A DNA stretch of 19,099 nt from an uncultured Roseburia sp. (GTDB lineage: Bacteria > Bacillota > Clostridia > Lachnospirales > Lachnospiraceae): NCBI GenBank assembly GCA_900539115.1, contig UQAQ01000048.1, positions 1-19,099 of the forward strand. The letters are read 5' to 3'. Position numbers and translations under genes: made by a program. Below are positions 7,094-16,096 of the stretch, piece after piece (the first letter of the stretch is position 1; each line of letters begins with the position of its first letter). Below the pieces are notes generated by a model. It had not been told where the DNA came from. It ran no database searches and saw nothing but the letters and a program-made list of their open reading frames with translations.

Positions 7094-8404
7094 ATGAGAA
7101 ACAAATGGATGATGGGGCTGTTTTTGGCGGTACTCAGCTGTCTGCTCATTTCCGGATGCGGGAAAAAGACAGCGAGACCGGCAGCGACGCAAAGTCCGAA
7201 CCCCAATGCAGCAATTACGTATGAAAAGGGACGCGATTTCGTGGGCGTTTTGACAAAAGCAGAAGCCGGCACGATGACATTTTACGAGCCGGAGCTGGAA
7301 AAAGAGGCAACCTATACGTATAACGGGGCGACAGAGGTTTTGACGAAAAATGACAAACAGATTTCGTCGGAGTCTCTCGAGGTTGGACAAGTATTTGATC
7401 TGTATCTTGATGACGGAAAGACGACATTGCAGAAAGTGCAGAGTTCCAAGGATATATTGGAAACGGAAGACGTAAAGGATGTTCAGTTTAATACGGACGA
7501 ATCCTATCTCGAGATACAGGGGACGCGCTACCGCTACGGAAGCAGATTTCAGGCGTTTTCCGAGGGGAAACCCATTGATCTGCAGGAAATTGCTGCCACA
7601 GACGAAGTGACATTCCGGGGAGTCAAAGGAAAGGCCTATTCGATCGTGGTGACAAAAGGCCATGGCTATATCAAGCCGGCCAAATATAAAGATTTTATCG
7701 GTGGAACGATGACCGTTTCCGGGGTACGGATTCTGCCGGTGACAGAAAACATGCTGGTGCCCGTTCCGGAAGGAACGTACGAGGTTTCCATGAAAAATGG
7801 GGACTTTGAGGGGAGCCGGAGTGTTGCGATTGAGCGCAACAAGACATTGGAACTTGATATGTCGCTCTTTAAGAGCACGGTCAAAGACAAGGGACAAGTC
7901 GTGTTTGACATTGATCCGCAGGGCGCGGAACTGTATGTCAATGGAACAATGACCGATTACAGTAAACCGGTGTCTCTCAAATACGGGAAACATTCGATAC
8001 AGGTTATACTGGATGGTTATACAACATACACCGGCATCGTGGATGTGCAGTCTGCCAATCCGACCGTGAGAATCAGTCTGGCGGAAGAGGAGGCCGAGGT
8101 GTCGAGCGATGACGAGAGCAGTGTGGAAAAGGATGATTCAAATCAGCAGAACACGGTGACGGAAAGTTATGACAACGATCATAAGATCACTGTCAGCACA
8201 CCCGCCGGGGCAAGCGTTTATTTGGATGGCAATTATCAGGGCGTAGCGCCGTGCAGTTTTCCGAAAAAAATCGGAGCGATCACATTGACGTTAGCCAAGG
8301 ATGGATATACGACAAAGAGTTATTCTGTCACGACAACCGACGATGATGAAGACGTTTCCTGGAGTTTTCCGGATCTGACGGCAAAGGGAAGCGAAACCAA
8401 TTAA
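7094..8404 (+). CDS. PEGA-domain lipoprotein
   Basis: This is a predicted surface lipoprotein of unknown function. A short positive start and hydrophobic stretch end in the lipobox LISGC, with Cys22 as the expected lipid attachment site. After a Pro/Ala/Ser linker comes a region of about 200 residues I do not recognise. Then come two PEGA domains (about 267-329 and 364-421), each with a hydrophobic strand, a Pro-x-Gly-Ala turn, a V/L-x-G hairpin and the DGYTT signature, separated by a Ser/Asp/Glu-rich linker. PEGA domains occur in surface proteins and are thought to bind cell-wall or surface glycans or serve as spacers. Of three in-frame ATGs (7082, 7091, 7094) the last is best spaced from GAGGTG. 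The phosphoglucomutase gene follows after 19 bases. Confidence 0.85.
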   Translation: MRNKWMMGLFLAVLSCLLISGCGKKTARPAATQSPNPNAAITYEKGRDFVGVLTKAEAGTMTFYEPELEKEATYTYNGATEVLTKNDKQISSESLEVGQVFDLYLDDGKTTLQKVQSSKDILETEDVKDVQFNTDESYLEIQGTRYRYGSRFQAFSEGKPIDLQEIAATDEVTFRGVKGKAYSIVVTKGHGYIKPAKYKDFIGGTMTVSGVRILPVTENMLVPVPEGTYEVSMKNGDFEGSRSVAIERNKTLELDMSLFKSTVKDKGQVVFDIDPQGAELYVNGTMTDYSKPVSLKYGKHSIQVILDGYTTYTGIVDVQSANPTVRISLAEEEAEVSSDDESSVEKDDSNQQNTVTESYDNDHKITVSTPAGASVYLDGNYQGVAPCSFPKKIGAITLTLAKDGYTTKSYSVTTTDDDEDVSWSFPDLTAKGSETN

Positions 8405-8423
8405 TGGAAAGGAGATATTTATT

Positions 8424-10151
8424 ATGGGTTACATGGAAAATTATGAAGAATGGTTGGCAAATCCTTATTTTGATGAGGATACTAAAAAGGAACTGGAGTC
8501 GATCCGAGGGGATGAAAACGAGATCAAGGAACGTTTTTATGCGGATCTTGAATTTGGTACAGCGGGACTTCGCGGGATTATCGGAGCCGGTACCAACCGT
8601 ATGAACGTATACACCGTACGTAAGGCAACACAGGGACTTGCCAATTACATATTGAGCCAGAAGGGCGAGAAAAAAGGAGTCGCAATTGCATTCGATAGTC
8701 GTAGAATGTCGCCGGAATTTGCCGATGAAGCTGCCTGCTGTCTGGCTGCAAACGGCATCAAAGCCTATGTATTTGAGAGCCTTCGTCCGACGCCGGAACT
8801 TTCGTTTGCCGTCAGAGAACTTGGCTGCATTTCCGGAATCAATGTGACAGCAAGCCACAATCCGCCGGAATACAATGGATATAAAGTATATTGGGAGGAC
8901 GGAGCACAGATCACACCGCCTCATGACACAGGAATTATGGATGAAGTAAAAGCGGTGACGGATTATGCGACCGTTAAGACGATGCCAAAAGAAGAGGCGG
9001 TCAAAGCCGGATTGTATGAAAACATCGGCGCAGCGATCGATGACCGTTATATGGAAGAGTTGAAGAAAAATGTGCTGCATCCAAACTGCATTAAAGAAGT
9101 GGAAAAAGATCTTCGCATCGTATATACACCATTGCACGGAACCGGAAATATTCCGGTGCGCCGCGTATTGAAAGAATTGGGATTTACCAATGTCTTTGTA
9201 GTGCCGGAGCAGGAACTTCCGGACGGCGAATTTCCGACCGTCAGCTATCCAAATCCGGAGGCGAGAGAAGCCTTTGAACTGGCTCTTGCCCTTGCCAAAG
9301 AAAAGGATGCCGACCTCGTTTTGGCGACAGACCCGGATGCCGACCGCCTCGGTGTTTATGTAAAAGACAGTAAATCCGGCGAGTACATCTGCCTGACCGG
9401 AAATATGAGCGGTTCGTTCCTGGCAGATTATGAGATCGGACAAAAACTGGCATTGGAAGGCAAACTGCCGGAAGACGGTTATATGGTAAAAACGATCGTA
9501 ACGACCAATCTTGTCGATGCCATCGCGAAATATTATGGCATTAAAGTCGTAGAATGTCTGACCGGATTTAAGTGGATCGGCCGTGAGATCTTAAAGAGTG
9601 AGCAGAGCGGAGAGGGTACGTATCTCTTCGGATTTGAGGAAAGTTATGGCTGCCTGATCGGAACCCATGCCCGTGACAAAGACGGTATTGTGGCTTCCAT
9701 GGCACTTTGCGAGGCAGCAGCTTATTATAAAAAACGTGGCATGACATTGTGGGATGCTATGATCAATATGTATGAAAAATACGGATATTACAAAGACGAT
9801 GTTATCGCGATCACGCACAAAGGCATCGAAGGACTGGAGAAGATTAAGTCTACGATGAGCGGTCTTCGTGAAAATCCGCCGATGGAGTTTGGTCCTTATA
9901 AAGTGACAGCGATTCGTGACTATGACCGCGACACCATCAAAAATATCCAGACTGGTGAAGAAGGAAAGACAGGGCTGCCAAAATCAAATGTATTGTATTT
10001 CGAATTGACCGACGATGCATGGCTTTGCATCCGTCCATCGGGAACCGAGCCAAAGATTAAAATTTATTTTGGGGTTGTTGGCAAGGATATGGACGACGCA
10101 GACAAAAAGTCAAGGGAATTGGCAGAAATTGTAAAGAAAACGCTTCTTTGA
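8424..10151 (+). CDS. Phosphoglucomutase/phosphomannomutase (alpha-D-phosphohexomutase)
   Basis: This enzyme moves phosphate between the C6 and C1 positions of hexoses and supplies glucose 1-phosphate for glycogen and cell-surface sugars. At 575 residues it is the long PgcA-type form. All four active-site elements are present: the phosphoserine loop TASHNP (Ser144), the magnesium loop DPDADR (303-308), the sugar-specificity loop GFEES (403-407), and the phosphate-binding loop RPSGTEPK (537-544). GTAGLRG near residue 45 is also typical. AAAGGAG lies 9 bases before the ATG. It sits between the PEGA lipoprotein (19 bases) and glgB (about 20 bases from its stop to the preferred start), so a shared transcript is likely. 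Glucose 1-phosphate feeds the glycogen pathway in which glgB acts. Preference for glucose or mannose cannot be settled from the sequence. Confidence 0.96.
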   Translation: MGYMENYEEWLANPYFDEDTKKELESIRGDENEIKERFYADLEFGTAGLRGIIGAGTNRMNVYTVRKATQGLANYILSQKGEKKGVAIAFDSRRMSPEFADEAACCLAANGIKAYVFESLRPTPELSFAVRELGCISGINVTASHNPPEYNGYKVYWEDGAQITPPHDTGIMDEVKAVTDYATVKTMPKEEAVKAGLYENIGAAIDDRYMEELKKNVLHPNCIKEVEKDLRIVYTPLHGTGNIPVRRVLKELGFTNVFVVPEQELPDGEFPTVSYPNPEAREAFELALALAKEKDADLVLATDPDADRLGVYVKDSKSGEYICLTGNMSGSFLADYEIGQKLALEGKLPEDGYMVKTIVTTNLVDAIAKYYGIKVVECLTGFKWIGREILKSEQSGEGTYLFGFEESYGCLIGTHARDKDGIVASMALCEAAAYYKKRGMTLWDAMINMYEKYGYYKDDVIAITHKGIEGLEKIKSTMSGLRENPPMEFGPYKVTAIRDYDRDTIKNIQTGEEGKTGLPKSNVLYFELTDDAWLCIRPSGTEPKIKIYFGVVGKDMDDADKKSRELAEIVKKTLL

Positions 10152-10173
10152 TTTGGAGGAGGTTGAAGAAAGA

Positions 10174-12414
10174 GTGAATGAAATACTGAAAAAGTGGATG
10201 AATCCACATTTGATCGAAGAAATGGAAGAAGGGGTGATCAATGCTCCGCAGGATCTCCTTGGAATGCATTTTTACGAGGGAACGCAGATGTTTGTCGTGC
10301 GCCGGCCGGTAGCACAGCGCGTGTGGATCACCGATGTGTCCGGAGAGACTGCGTTTGAAGCAGAGGAACTGGATGACGAACTCGGACTTTTTGGACTGGA
10401 GATTGAGAAAAAGAAAGACCAGTTGAAAGATTACCGTATCCGGATCCAGTATGGCGAGGACGATGTGGTTGAGACCGCAGATCCGTATGCCTACAAAACG
10501 GAGATAACGGATTATGATACTTACCTTTTTGCGCAGGGAAATCATTATGAAATCTTTGACAAATTAGGCGCGCATGTCGAGACGATTGACGGTGTGACGG
10601 GGACAAGATTTGCTGTATGGGCACCGCATGCAAGAAGTGTGAGTGTCGTCGGATATTTCAATATGTGGGATGGACGGCTGCACACGATGAGTCTGATCGG
10701 CCCAAGCGGTATCTATGAATTGTTCGTGCCGGATGTCGGTGAAGGTGCCGTGTACAAATACCAGATTACGACGCGGAGCGGAGAGCTTCTTTTTAAGACC
10801 GATCCGTATGGAAATTATGCACAGGTGCGCCCGGACAATGCGTCCGTTGTAACATCACTTGCGGGGTATGAGTGGCAGGACGGCGACTACGAAAAGAAAC
10901 ATCGTGCGAAGACGAGAGAAGTGCGCGAACGTGCACCGATGAATATTTACGAGGCACATCTCGGTTCGTGGAAAAAGCGCGTCGAAGACGATGACAATGG
11001 TTTTTATTCGTACCGCGAACTGGCAGAAATGATGGGCGATTATCTCGTGGAGATGGGATATACCCACATTGAATTGATGGGAATTGCAGAATATCCGTTT
11101 GATGGTTCATGGGGTTATCAGGTAGGCTGTTATTATGCACCGACGAGCCGTTACGGAACGCCGAAAGACTTTATGTATTTTGTCGATGAAATGCACAAAC
11201 GCGGTATCGAGGTAATTCTTGACTGGGTTCCTGCACATTTTCCGAAAGATGCACATTGTCTCGGAAATTTCGATGGACAGGCAGTGTATGAACACAGTGA
11301 CCGCCGTCGTGGCGAACATCCGGACTGGGGAACGTATATTTTCGACTATGGAAAGAAAGAAGTGCAGAATTTCCTTGTCGCCAATGCACTTTTCTGGATT
11401 GAAAAGTTTCACATCGACGGACTTCGTGTGGATGCGGTGGCTTCGATGCTTTATCTTGATTACGGAAAGCAGGATGGCGACTGGCTTCCAAACAAAGACG
11501 GAGGCAATGAAAACTACGAGGCAATGGACTTTTTGTGCCACTTAAACAGCATTATGGAAAAACGTCATCCGGATGCCTATATCATTGCGGAAGAATCGAC
11601 GGCGTGGCCGGGTGTCACAAAACGTGTTAAGGACAACGGGCTCGGATTTTCCTATAAATGGAATATGGGATGGATGAATGACTTCCTGGAATACATGAAA
11701 CTGGACCCGTATTTCAAGCAGTTTCATCATGAACAGCTCTGCTTCAGTCTGTCCTATCATCTGAGTGAAAAGTACATTCTTGTGCTTTCCCACGACGAAG
11801 TAGTACATGGAAAATGTTCCCTGCTCAATAAAATGCCGGGGCTGACCGGAGATAAATACGCAGCACTGAAAGCGGCTTTTGGTTTCTTCTACGGACATCC
11901 GGGCAAAAAACTTCTGTTTATGGGACAGGAATTTGCGCAGGAGCGTGAATGGAGCGAGATGCGGAGCTTAGACTGGTTCTTATTGGATCAGGAACCACAT
12001 CAGGGAATCCATGCGTTCATCAAAGACATGAACAAACTTTATCTTGAAAATGATGCGCTGTATTATAATGACAGCGATGTGATGGGATTTGAGTGGATGG
12101 ACTGCGAACGTGCGGAGACAAGCACGGTAGCATTTGTGCGCCGCGGAAAGACGACGAAAAAACAGCTGATGTTTATTCTCAATTTCACACCGGTAGCGCA
12201 TGAGAAGTATACGGTAAAAGCGCCGTGTGGCGGTACATTTCGCGAGATTCTCAATTCCGATGCACCAAAGTACGGCGGCCAGGGCCGCCTCAATGAATCG
12301 CCGATCAAGGCGAAGAAGGTGACGACAGACAAGAAAAAAGAGACAGCATATGAACTTACCTGCTATCTTCCACCATTGTCCGTTGTTGTGCTGGAATACG
12401 ACTATAAAAAATAG
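10174..12414 (+). CDS. glgB: 1,4-alpha-glucan (glycogen) branching enzyme
   Basis: GlgB cuts alpha-1,4 glucan chains and rejoins them as alpha-1,6 branches in glycogen. After an N-terminal region of about 130 residues comes a CBM48 domain with RFAVWAPHA and VVGYFNMWDG (about 145-215), then a GH13 barrel. In the barrel GLRVDAVASMLYLDY holds nucleophile Asp420, IIAEEST holds acid/base Glu473, and VLSHDEVVHGK holds Asp541. A C-terminal beta domain closes the protein. The preferred start is the GTG at 10174, giving 746 residues, because AGGAGG (10157-10162) lies 11 bases upstream. A TTG at 10153 is in frame but precedes this site. The pgm gene ends just before, and thyX follows after 14 bases. 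No glgC or glgA is in the window. Confidence 0.95.
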   Translation: MNEILKKWMNPHLIEEMEEGVINAPQDLLGMHFYEGTQMFVVRRPVAQRVWITDVSGETAFEAEELDDELGLFGLEIEKKKDQLKDYRIRIQYGEDDVVETADPYAYKTEITDYDTYLFAQGNHYEIFDKLGAHVETIDGVTGTRFAVWAPHARSVSVVGYFNMWDGRLHTMSLIGPSGIYELFVPDVGEGAVYKYQITTRSGELLFKTDPYGNYAQVRPDNASVVTSLAGYEWQDGDYEKKHRAKTREVRERAPMNIYEAHLGSWKKRVEDDDNGFYSYRELAEMMGDYLVEMGYTHIELMGIAEYPFDGSWGYQVGCYYAPTSRYGTPKDFMYFVDEMHKRGIEVILDWVPAHFPKDAHCLGNFDGQAVYEHSDRRRGEHPDWGTYIFDYGKKEVQNFLVANALFWIEKFHIDGLRVDAVASMLYLDYGKQDGDWLPNKDGGNENYEAMDFLCHLNSIMEKRHPDAYIIAEESTAWPGVTKRVKDNGLGFSYKWNMGWMNDFLEYMKLDPYFKQFHHEQLCFSLSYHLSEKYILVLSHDEVVHGKCSLLNKMPGLTGDKYAALKAAFGFFYGHPGKKLLFMGQEFAQEREWSEMRSLDWFLLDQEPHQGIHAFIKDMNKLYLENDALYYNDSDVMGFEWMDCERAETSTVAFVRRGKTTKKQLMFILNFTPVAHEKYTVKAPCGGTFREILNSDAPKYGGQGRLNESPIKAKKVTTDKKKETAYELTCYLPPLSVVVLEYDYKK

Positions 12415-12428
12415 AGAGGAAATAAAAG

Positions 12429-13076
12429 ATGCAAGTAATCAAACCGAGTATAGAAATCATAGATATGGAAGATTACGAAAAGATCGTAAAAAAGATCGAA
12501 CGTATCGGCCGTGTCTGCTACAAAAGTGAAGGAAAGATCACGGAGGATTCGGCAGAGAAATTTATCAAAGGTCTTTTGACAAGACAGCATGAATCGGTGA
12601 TCGAGCATGAAAATGTGACCGTTCGTTTCGTGTGTGACCGCGGTGTGACACATGAGATCGTGCGCCATCGTATCGCAAGCTACAGTCAGGAAAGCACACG
12701 TTACTGCAACTACAGCGGTGACAAATTTGACAATCAGATCACGGTGATCGACCTTGCGAGCGGCTTCCAATACGATCTGTCAAAAGAAAATGACAAAGCC
12801 AAATACGAAGTATGGACCAAAGCGATGGAAAACGCTGAGCAGTCGTATTTCCGTATGCTTGAACTTGGCGCTACGCCACAGGAAGCACGTTCTGTCCTTC
12901 CAAATTCCCTGAAAACGGAAATCGTCGTAACGATGAATCTCCGTTCCTGGAGAAACTTCTTCCGTCTGCGCGTGGATTCTCATGCCCACCCACAGATGCG
13001 CGAAGTGGCGACGATGCTTTATGAAGAATTTCAGAAACGTCTCCCTGTATTTGTAGCGGATTTAGACATTCATTGA
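12429..13076 (+). CDS. thyX: Flavin-dependent thymidylate synthase
   Basis: ThyX makes dTMP from dUMP using methylenetetrahydrofolate and reduced FAD, without releasing dihydrofolate. The signature RHRx7S is exact (RHRIASYSQES, residues 79-89), followed by TRYCNY. The C-terminal dUMP-binding helix region NLRSWRNFFRLRVD is also typical. At 215 residues it is full length and within the family range. GAGAGGA precedes the ATG by about 8 bases. The gene follows glgB after 14 bases, which suggests co-transcription with no obvious functional link. Its stop codon overlaps the end of the opposite-strand DUF885 gene by 7 bases, leaving no room for a terminator between them. Confidence 0.97.
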   Translation: MQVIKPSIEIIDMEDYEKIVKKIERIGRVCYKSEGKITEDSAEKFIKGLLTRQHESVIEHENVTVRFVCDRGVTHEIVRHRIASYSQESTRYCNYSGDKFDNQITVIDLASGFQYDLSKENDKAKYEVWTKAMENAEQSYFRMLELGATPQEARSVLPNSLKTEIVVTMNLRSWRNFFRLRVDSHAHPQMREVATMLYEEFQKRLPVFVADLDIH

Positions 13077-14809
13077 TCCGTAAGATGATCTTCTAATACA
13101 GAAAATGCACTCGGACCGGCAGAAAGCACATATCGGTGGAACTCCTTTTCCGAAAAGGAGTCTCCCTGATGGCTTTTGGCGGTCTTTTTCAATCTGGCAA
13201 ATTCCATATATCCAATCGTATATTTGAGGTAAGAACCCGGCTCGTCAATGATATTTTCATAAAGAGAATCGGATGTCTCACGGTCGTAAGAACCATTCTG
13301 CAGCAGAAAGGTATACACATCATCCGCACTCCATCCGAGCAGATGAATGCCGATATCACATATCCCATAAAGGCAGAGGGAAACAATCATATTATTTCGC
13401 AATATTCCAATTTCTTCCTTTTTGTACCCAAGGTATTTGTACGAATAAATTTCCGCATAGGTCGCCCAGCCTTCGGTATAGCCATTGAAATTTAAAGCGT
13501 AAGAAAGCAGCGGATGATTCTGGCTGCGGTCGTACACATTTTGATACAGATGCCCCGGGTAGCCTTCGTGTGCAAGCGTGGTAAACAGATCTGCACCGGC
13601 AAACCGGTCACTTCCGTTGATGTAGATCGCATTTTCGTCGTAGGCATCAAGCGGCGGTGTGAGATAAAAAGCAGGACTCAGATAATCTTCCAATGACGGA
13701 TCCACGTAGGAGACTTTATAACCCACCTCTTTGATCTCCGGAAAATCATCCTTGATCGCAGTTGTCAGATGTTCTAACTGCTGCTCCGGTGTCAGTCCTT
13801 TTCCGGGCGACAAATTCAGATTGGCAAAAAGCGAGGCATCTTTTTTCGCATATGCAAGAAGGGTTTCTTTTGACTTCTTTAATTGGGCTTTTAATAGCTT
13901 TAGATATTCTTCCGGACCACACGAAGATCCGGACTCGTCGGCAAATAAATAGCGGTAATACTGTTCTCCGCTTTGATAACTGCAAAGCGCTCCGTTTTCC
14001 GGACACGCATCCAATCGGCTGTTCAGACCGGCCGCCAGATTTTCATACGCATGCACAAATTCTTTTTTGATCAAGGATTTATTTTCTTTGCGGTAACGTA
14101 ACATTTCTTCCTGATCGATAAAATCACACGCCTCAATGCGGCTTCGAAATGACGTGAGCAAAAGTTTCCAGCCTTTGTCGGACAAAAAGGTCTGGCACTG
14201 CTCCAAAATATGTGACATTGTACTCCGACAGGGCAGCAGGCCGGCTTTTTCCTGATGATCGTAAAAGACGAGAACCGATTCGAAATACGAAGGGATGCTG
14301 CGAAGCAATGTAAAATAGTTTTCAATATCCTCTCTACAGTCAAAAGTATACTCCGCTAATAGAACGGGAAGCTGCGCCTGAAGGCCGGTAACCGGGGAGA
14401 AAGGACGAGAAAATAGAAAAAAATCTTCTCCTTTTTGATTCATTTCCAGCGTATATTTTAAATTGTCATATAGGATTTTTTCCGGCTCGGAAAGAGAAGT
14501 CCTGTCAAAACTTTCCAATTTAGCCAGTGCATTTTCATATTCGGAGGAAACCTGTGCTGTCTCCGATACCGAAAGAGGTGGAAATCCACCGGCGGTTTTT
14601 GAAATTCCATAGTTTTCCGGATGCGCGAGAGAATAATTGAGCGACAGCGCATCGCTTGAGACGCTCTCCCGAAACAGGGCATCCGTATATTCTTGAAAAC
14701 TTGTATTTGAATGGGAATTTTTGTCAGAAACTGAGCCATTGCTGCCACCCGGAGCACAGCTGCACAAGATCAGACAAAGGGTAAGAAATAGAGTGAGATA
14801 TCGTTTCAT
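13070..14809 (-). CDS. DUF885 family lipoprotein (putative zinc metallopeptidase-like)
   Basis: This is a predicted lipoprotein of 579 residues. A Lys-Arg start and hydrophobic stretch end in LCSC, a slightly unusual lipobox, with Cys18 as the likely lipidated residue. The C-terminal half carries HEGYPGH (about 414-420), followed by GYTEGWATYAE with Glu446. This pattern is typical of DUF885, a family related in fold to M32-type carboxypeptidases, and is expected to bind zinc. The substrate is unknown; peptides outside the membrane are a reasonable guess. The start at 14809 is chosen because GGTGA lies just before it and the signal peptide follows at once; the ATG 15 bases upstream has no ribosome site. 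The ribosome site lies in the second arm of a 12-bp hairpin. It lies downstream of the other lipoprotein gene, possibly on the same transcript. Confidence 0.88.
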   Translation of the reverse strand: MKRYLTLFLTLCLILCSCAPGGSNGSVSDKNSHSNTSFQEYTDALFRESVSSDALSLNYSLAHPENYGISKTAGGFPPLSVSETAQVSSEYENALAKLESFDRTSLSEPEKILYDNLKYTLEMNQKGEDFFLFSRPFSPVTGLQAQLPVLLAEYTFDCREDIENYFTLLRSIPSYFESVLVFYDHQEKAGLLPCRSTMSHILEQCQTFLSDKGWKLLLTSFRSRIEACDFIDQEEMLRYRKENKSLIKKEFVHAYENLAAGLNSRLDACPENGALCSYQSGEQYYRYLFADESGSSCGPEEYLKLLKAQLKKSKETLLAYAKKDASLFANLNLSPGKGLTPEQQLEHLTTAIKDDFPEIKEVGYKVSYVDPSLEDYLSPAFYLTPPLDAYDENAIYINGSDRFAGADLFTTLAHEGYPGHLYQNVYDRSQNHPLLSYALNFNGYTEGWATYAEIYSYKYLGYKKEEIGILRNNMIVSLCLYGICDIGIHLLGWSADDVYTFLLQNGSYDRETSDSLYENIIDEPGSYLKYTIGYMEFARLKKTAKSHQGDSFSEKEFHRYVLSAGPSAFSVLEDHLTDQ

Positions 14810-14813
14810 AGCA

Positions 14814-14856
14814 TTCACCGGCATAAGGCAAGTTGATATATGTATATGCCGGTGAA
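14814..14856 (-). promoter_or_regulatory. 12-bp hairpin covering the ribosome site of the DUF885 gene
   Basis: A perfect 12-bp inverted repeat (TTCACCGGCATA at 14814-14825, TATGCCGGTGAA at 14845-14856, 19-base loop) ends 4 bases before the DUF885 start codon. On the minus-strand mRNA the second arm contains the GGTGA ribosome site. No T run follows, so it does not look like a terminator. A role in limiting translation is likely. Confidence 0.6.
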
Positions 14857-14883
14857 CAGGAGAGTATGCAGAGGCTTAATTAT

Positions 14884-15954
14884 TTACAATGAATATCGTA
14901 CCCATTGGTAGTCAACACTTTCAGAATTTAAAAGCGTCGAGACGATGAAATCTCTGTTATCTCCGGGAAGTTTCGCGTATCCATAAATGGAATTAAATGG
15001 GGCTTCATGAAACAGTTTATCGTTTTCGTTGTAATACAGATCCTCTGCCGGCAGGACAAGGGTGCTCCATATTTTGTCGCTCAATTTTCCGCTGCAGATT
15101 CCTTTGCTTGTTACGATATAACCAATATCATCTGAAATTTGCAGACCGAGTGTGGCGGTCGTTTCCGAAATCAAGCCCTCGCCATCGATGAGACACTGAA
15201 TCACACGATCCGGCATTTTGTCGTGGATGGTATGGTGCTGTATATATTCTCCGGAGCTGGAAATGGCATAATACGTGCCATCTTCAGCGAACGTAACATA
15301 TTTACTGATTACGGACCCTTTGTCGATTATTTTCTGCCGGACAAGATCAAATAATACAACATCCGAAGCCACTGTGGGATCCGTTGCATCATCGGCAGAT
15401 TCCTGCAATACTACTGCGATTTCTTCGTCTGTGACAAATTGGATATCGACAAGTTCATAGTCTTTATACGCCTTATTTATCTCCGAAAGATCGATTTCTT
15501 TATAGTCCTCGGAATTCCCCATCTGAAATAATCGGATCCCCTTCTGCGAATCCACGACGCTGATATAAATGAGTCCATTTGAATCCCCACTGATAAAGGA
15601 AGGACCTTGCGGAAATTGTTTATTAAAAGCGCTTCCCCAAGGAAGTGCAGTATCTTCCCAGCCGTTTTCACGCAGGGTATAACCGTGGTATTCGAGCCCC
15701 TTGCTTTCATCCGATTCGTCGATCATTGTTACCGTTATGATCAAAGGATCCTGATCCTTCGCTAAAACGGTATAGTCAAGGCTTACTTTATCGGAAATCG
15801 GTTTGTCAAATACCTGATACGTAATGCCGGATTTGGTTTTATGCAGAACCGGCGCGGCACTGGATGACGTATTTGAAGCTGTATTTGTGTTATCCGCACA
15901 GGCAGATAAAAGAAAACAGGTTAAGGCAAGTATACAAAATAATGTTCGTTTCAT
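14884..15954 (-). CDS. Lipoprotein of unknown function, possible beta-propeller
   Basis: I do not recognise the family. The 356-residue product begins with a lipoprotein signal peptide (MKRT, a hydrophobic stretch, then the lipobox LLSAC with Cys20) and a Ser/Asn/Thr-rich linker. The rest is mainly beta strands with repeated short patterns such as NGLIYISVVDSQKGI, FVTDEEIAVVLQ and FAEDGTYYAISSSG, spaced 40-60 residues apart, which suggest propeller-like blades. The start is set at the ATG at 15954 because AAGGAG precedes it and the signal peptide begins there; a further 14 codons upstream have no ribosome site. It has its own promoter. The DUF885 lipoprotein gene follows after 74 bases, so the two may be expressed together. 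Confidence 0.75.
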   Translation of the reverse strand: MKRTLFCILALTCFLLSACADNTNTASNTSSSAAPVLHKTKSGITYQVFDKPISDKVSLDYTVLAKDQDPLIITVTMIDESDESKGLEYHGYTLRENGWEDTALPWGSAFNKQFPQGPSFISGDSNGLIYISVVDSQKGIRLFQMGNSEDYKEIDLSEINKAYKDYELVDIQFVTDEEIAVVLQESADDATDPTVASDVVLFDLVRQKIIDKGSVISKYVTFAEDGTYYAISSSGEYIQHHTIHDKMPDRVIQCLIDGEGLISETTATLGLQISDDIGYIVTSKGICSGKLSDKIWSTLVLPAEDLYYNENDKLFHEAPFNSIYGYAKLPGDNRDFIVSTLLNSESVDYQWVRYSL

Positions 15955-15986
15955 AAAAATCTCCTTTTCAATGTGATTTTTATTTA

Positions 15987-16014
15987 AGTATAGCATAAAA
16001 AGATACGTTGTAAA
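15987..16014 (-). promoter_or_regulatory. Promoter of the unknown lipoprotein gene
   Basis: On the minus strand TTTACA (16009-16014) and TATACT (15987-15992) are 16 bases apart, and the start codon lies 32 bases past the -10 box. It faces away from the peptide-modification cluster. Confidence 0.6.
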
Positions 16015-16039
16015 TGGTTGTCTGTCCCTAAATAATTGT

Positions 16040-16093
16040 CGTTCGTCACAAAAAGGTAACGTTCGTCACAAAAAAGCGACGTTCGTCACAAAA
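16040..16093 (+). repeat. Three 14-base direct repeats, 20-base period (LytTR/VirR-box-like)
   Basis: CGTTCGTCACAAAA occurs three times without mismatch at 16040, 16060 and 16080, one helical face apart at two turns each. The last copy ends 3 bases before a -35 box. The core GTTCGTCAC fits the general GTTNNNCAC look of VirR boxes, and AACGTTCGT fits the LytTR consensus (W-M-M-GTT-N-R-K). These are therefore likely binding sites for a LytTR-type response regulator, which is not encoded in the window. Confidence 0.75.
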
Positions 16094-16096
16094 CTG

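Noticed and set aside
7043..7993. Minus-strand open frame of about 316 codons opposite the PEGA lipoprotein
   Set aside because: It has no recognisable domain and no ribosome site, while the plus strand has a clear lipobox and PEGA repeats.
8328..9443. Minus-strand open frame of about 371 codons opposite the phosphohexomutase
   Set aside because: It lies across catalytic motifs of the real gene, has no ribosome site and is rich in Arg, Cys and His as shadow frames usually are.
16040..16093. CRISPR array
   Set aside because: The repeats are 14 bases with 6-base spacers, only three copies, beside a promoter and with no cas genes. They fit regulator sites instead.
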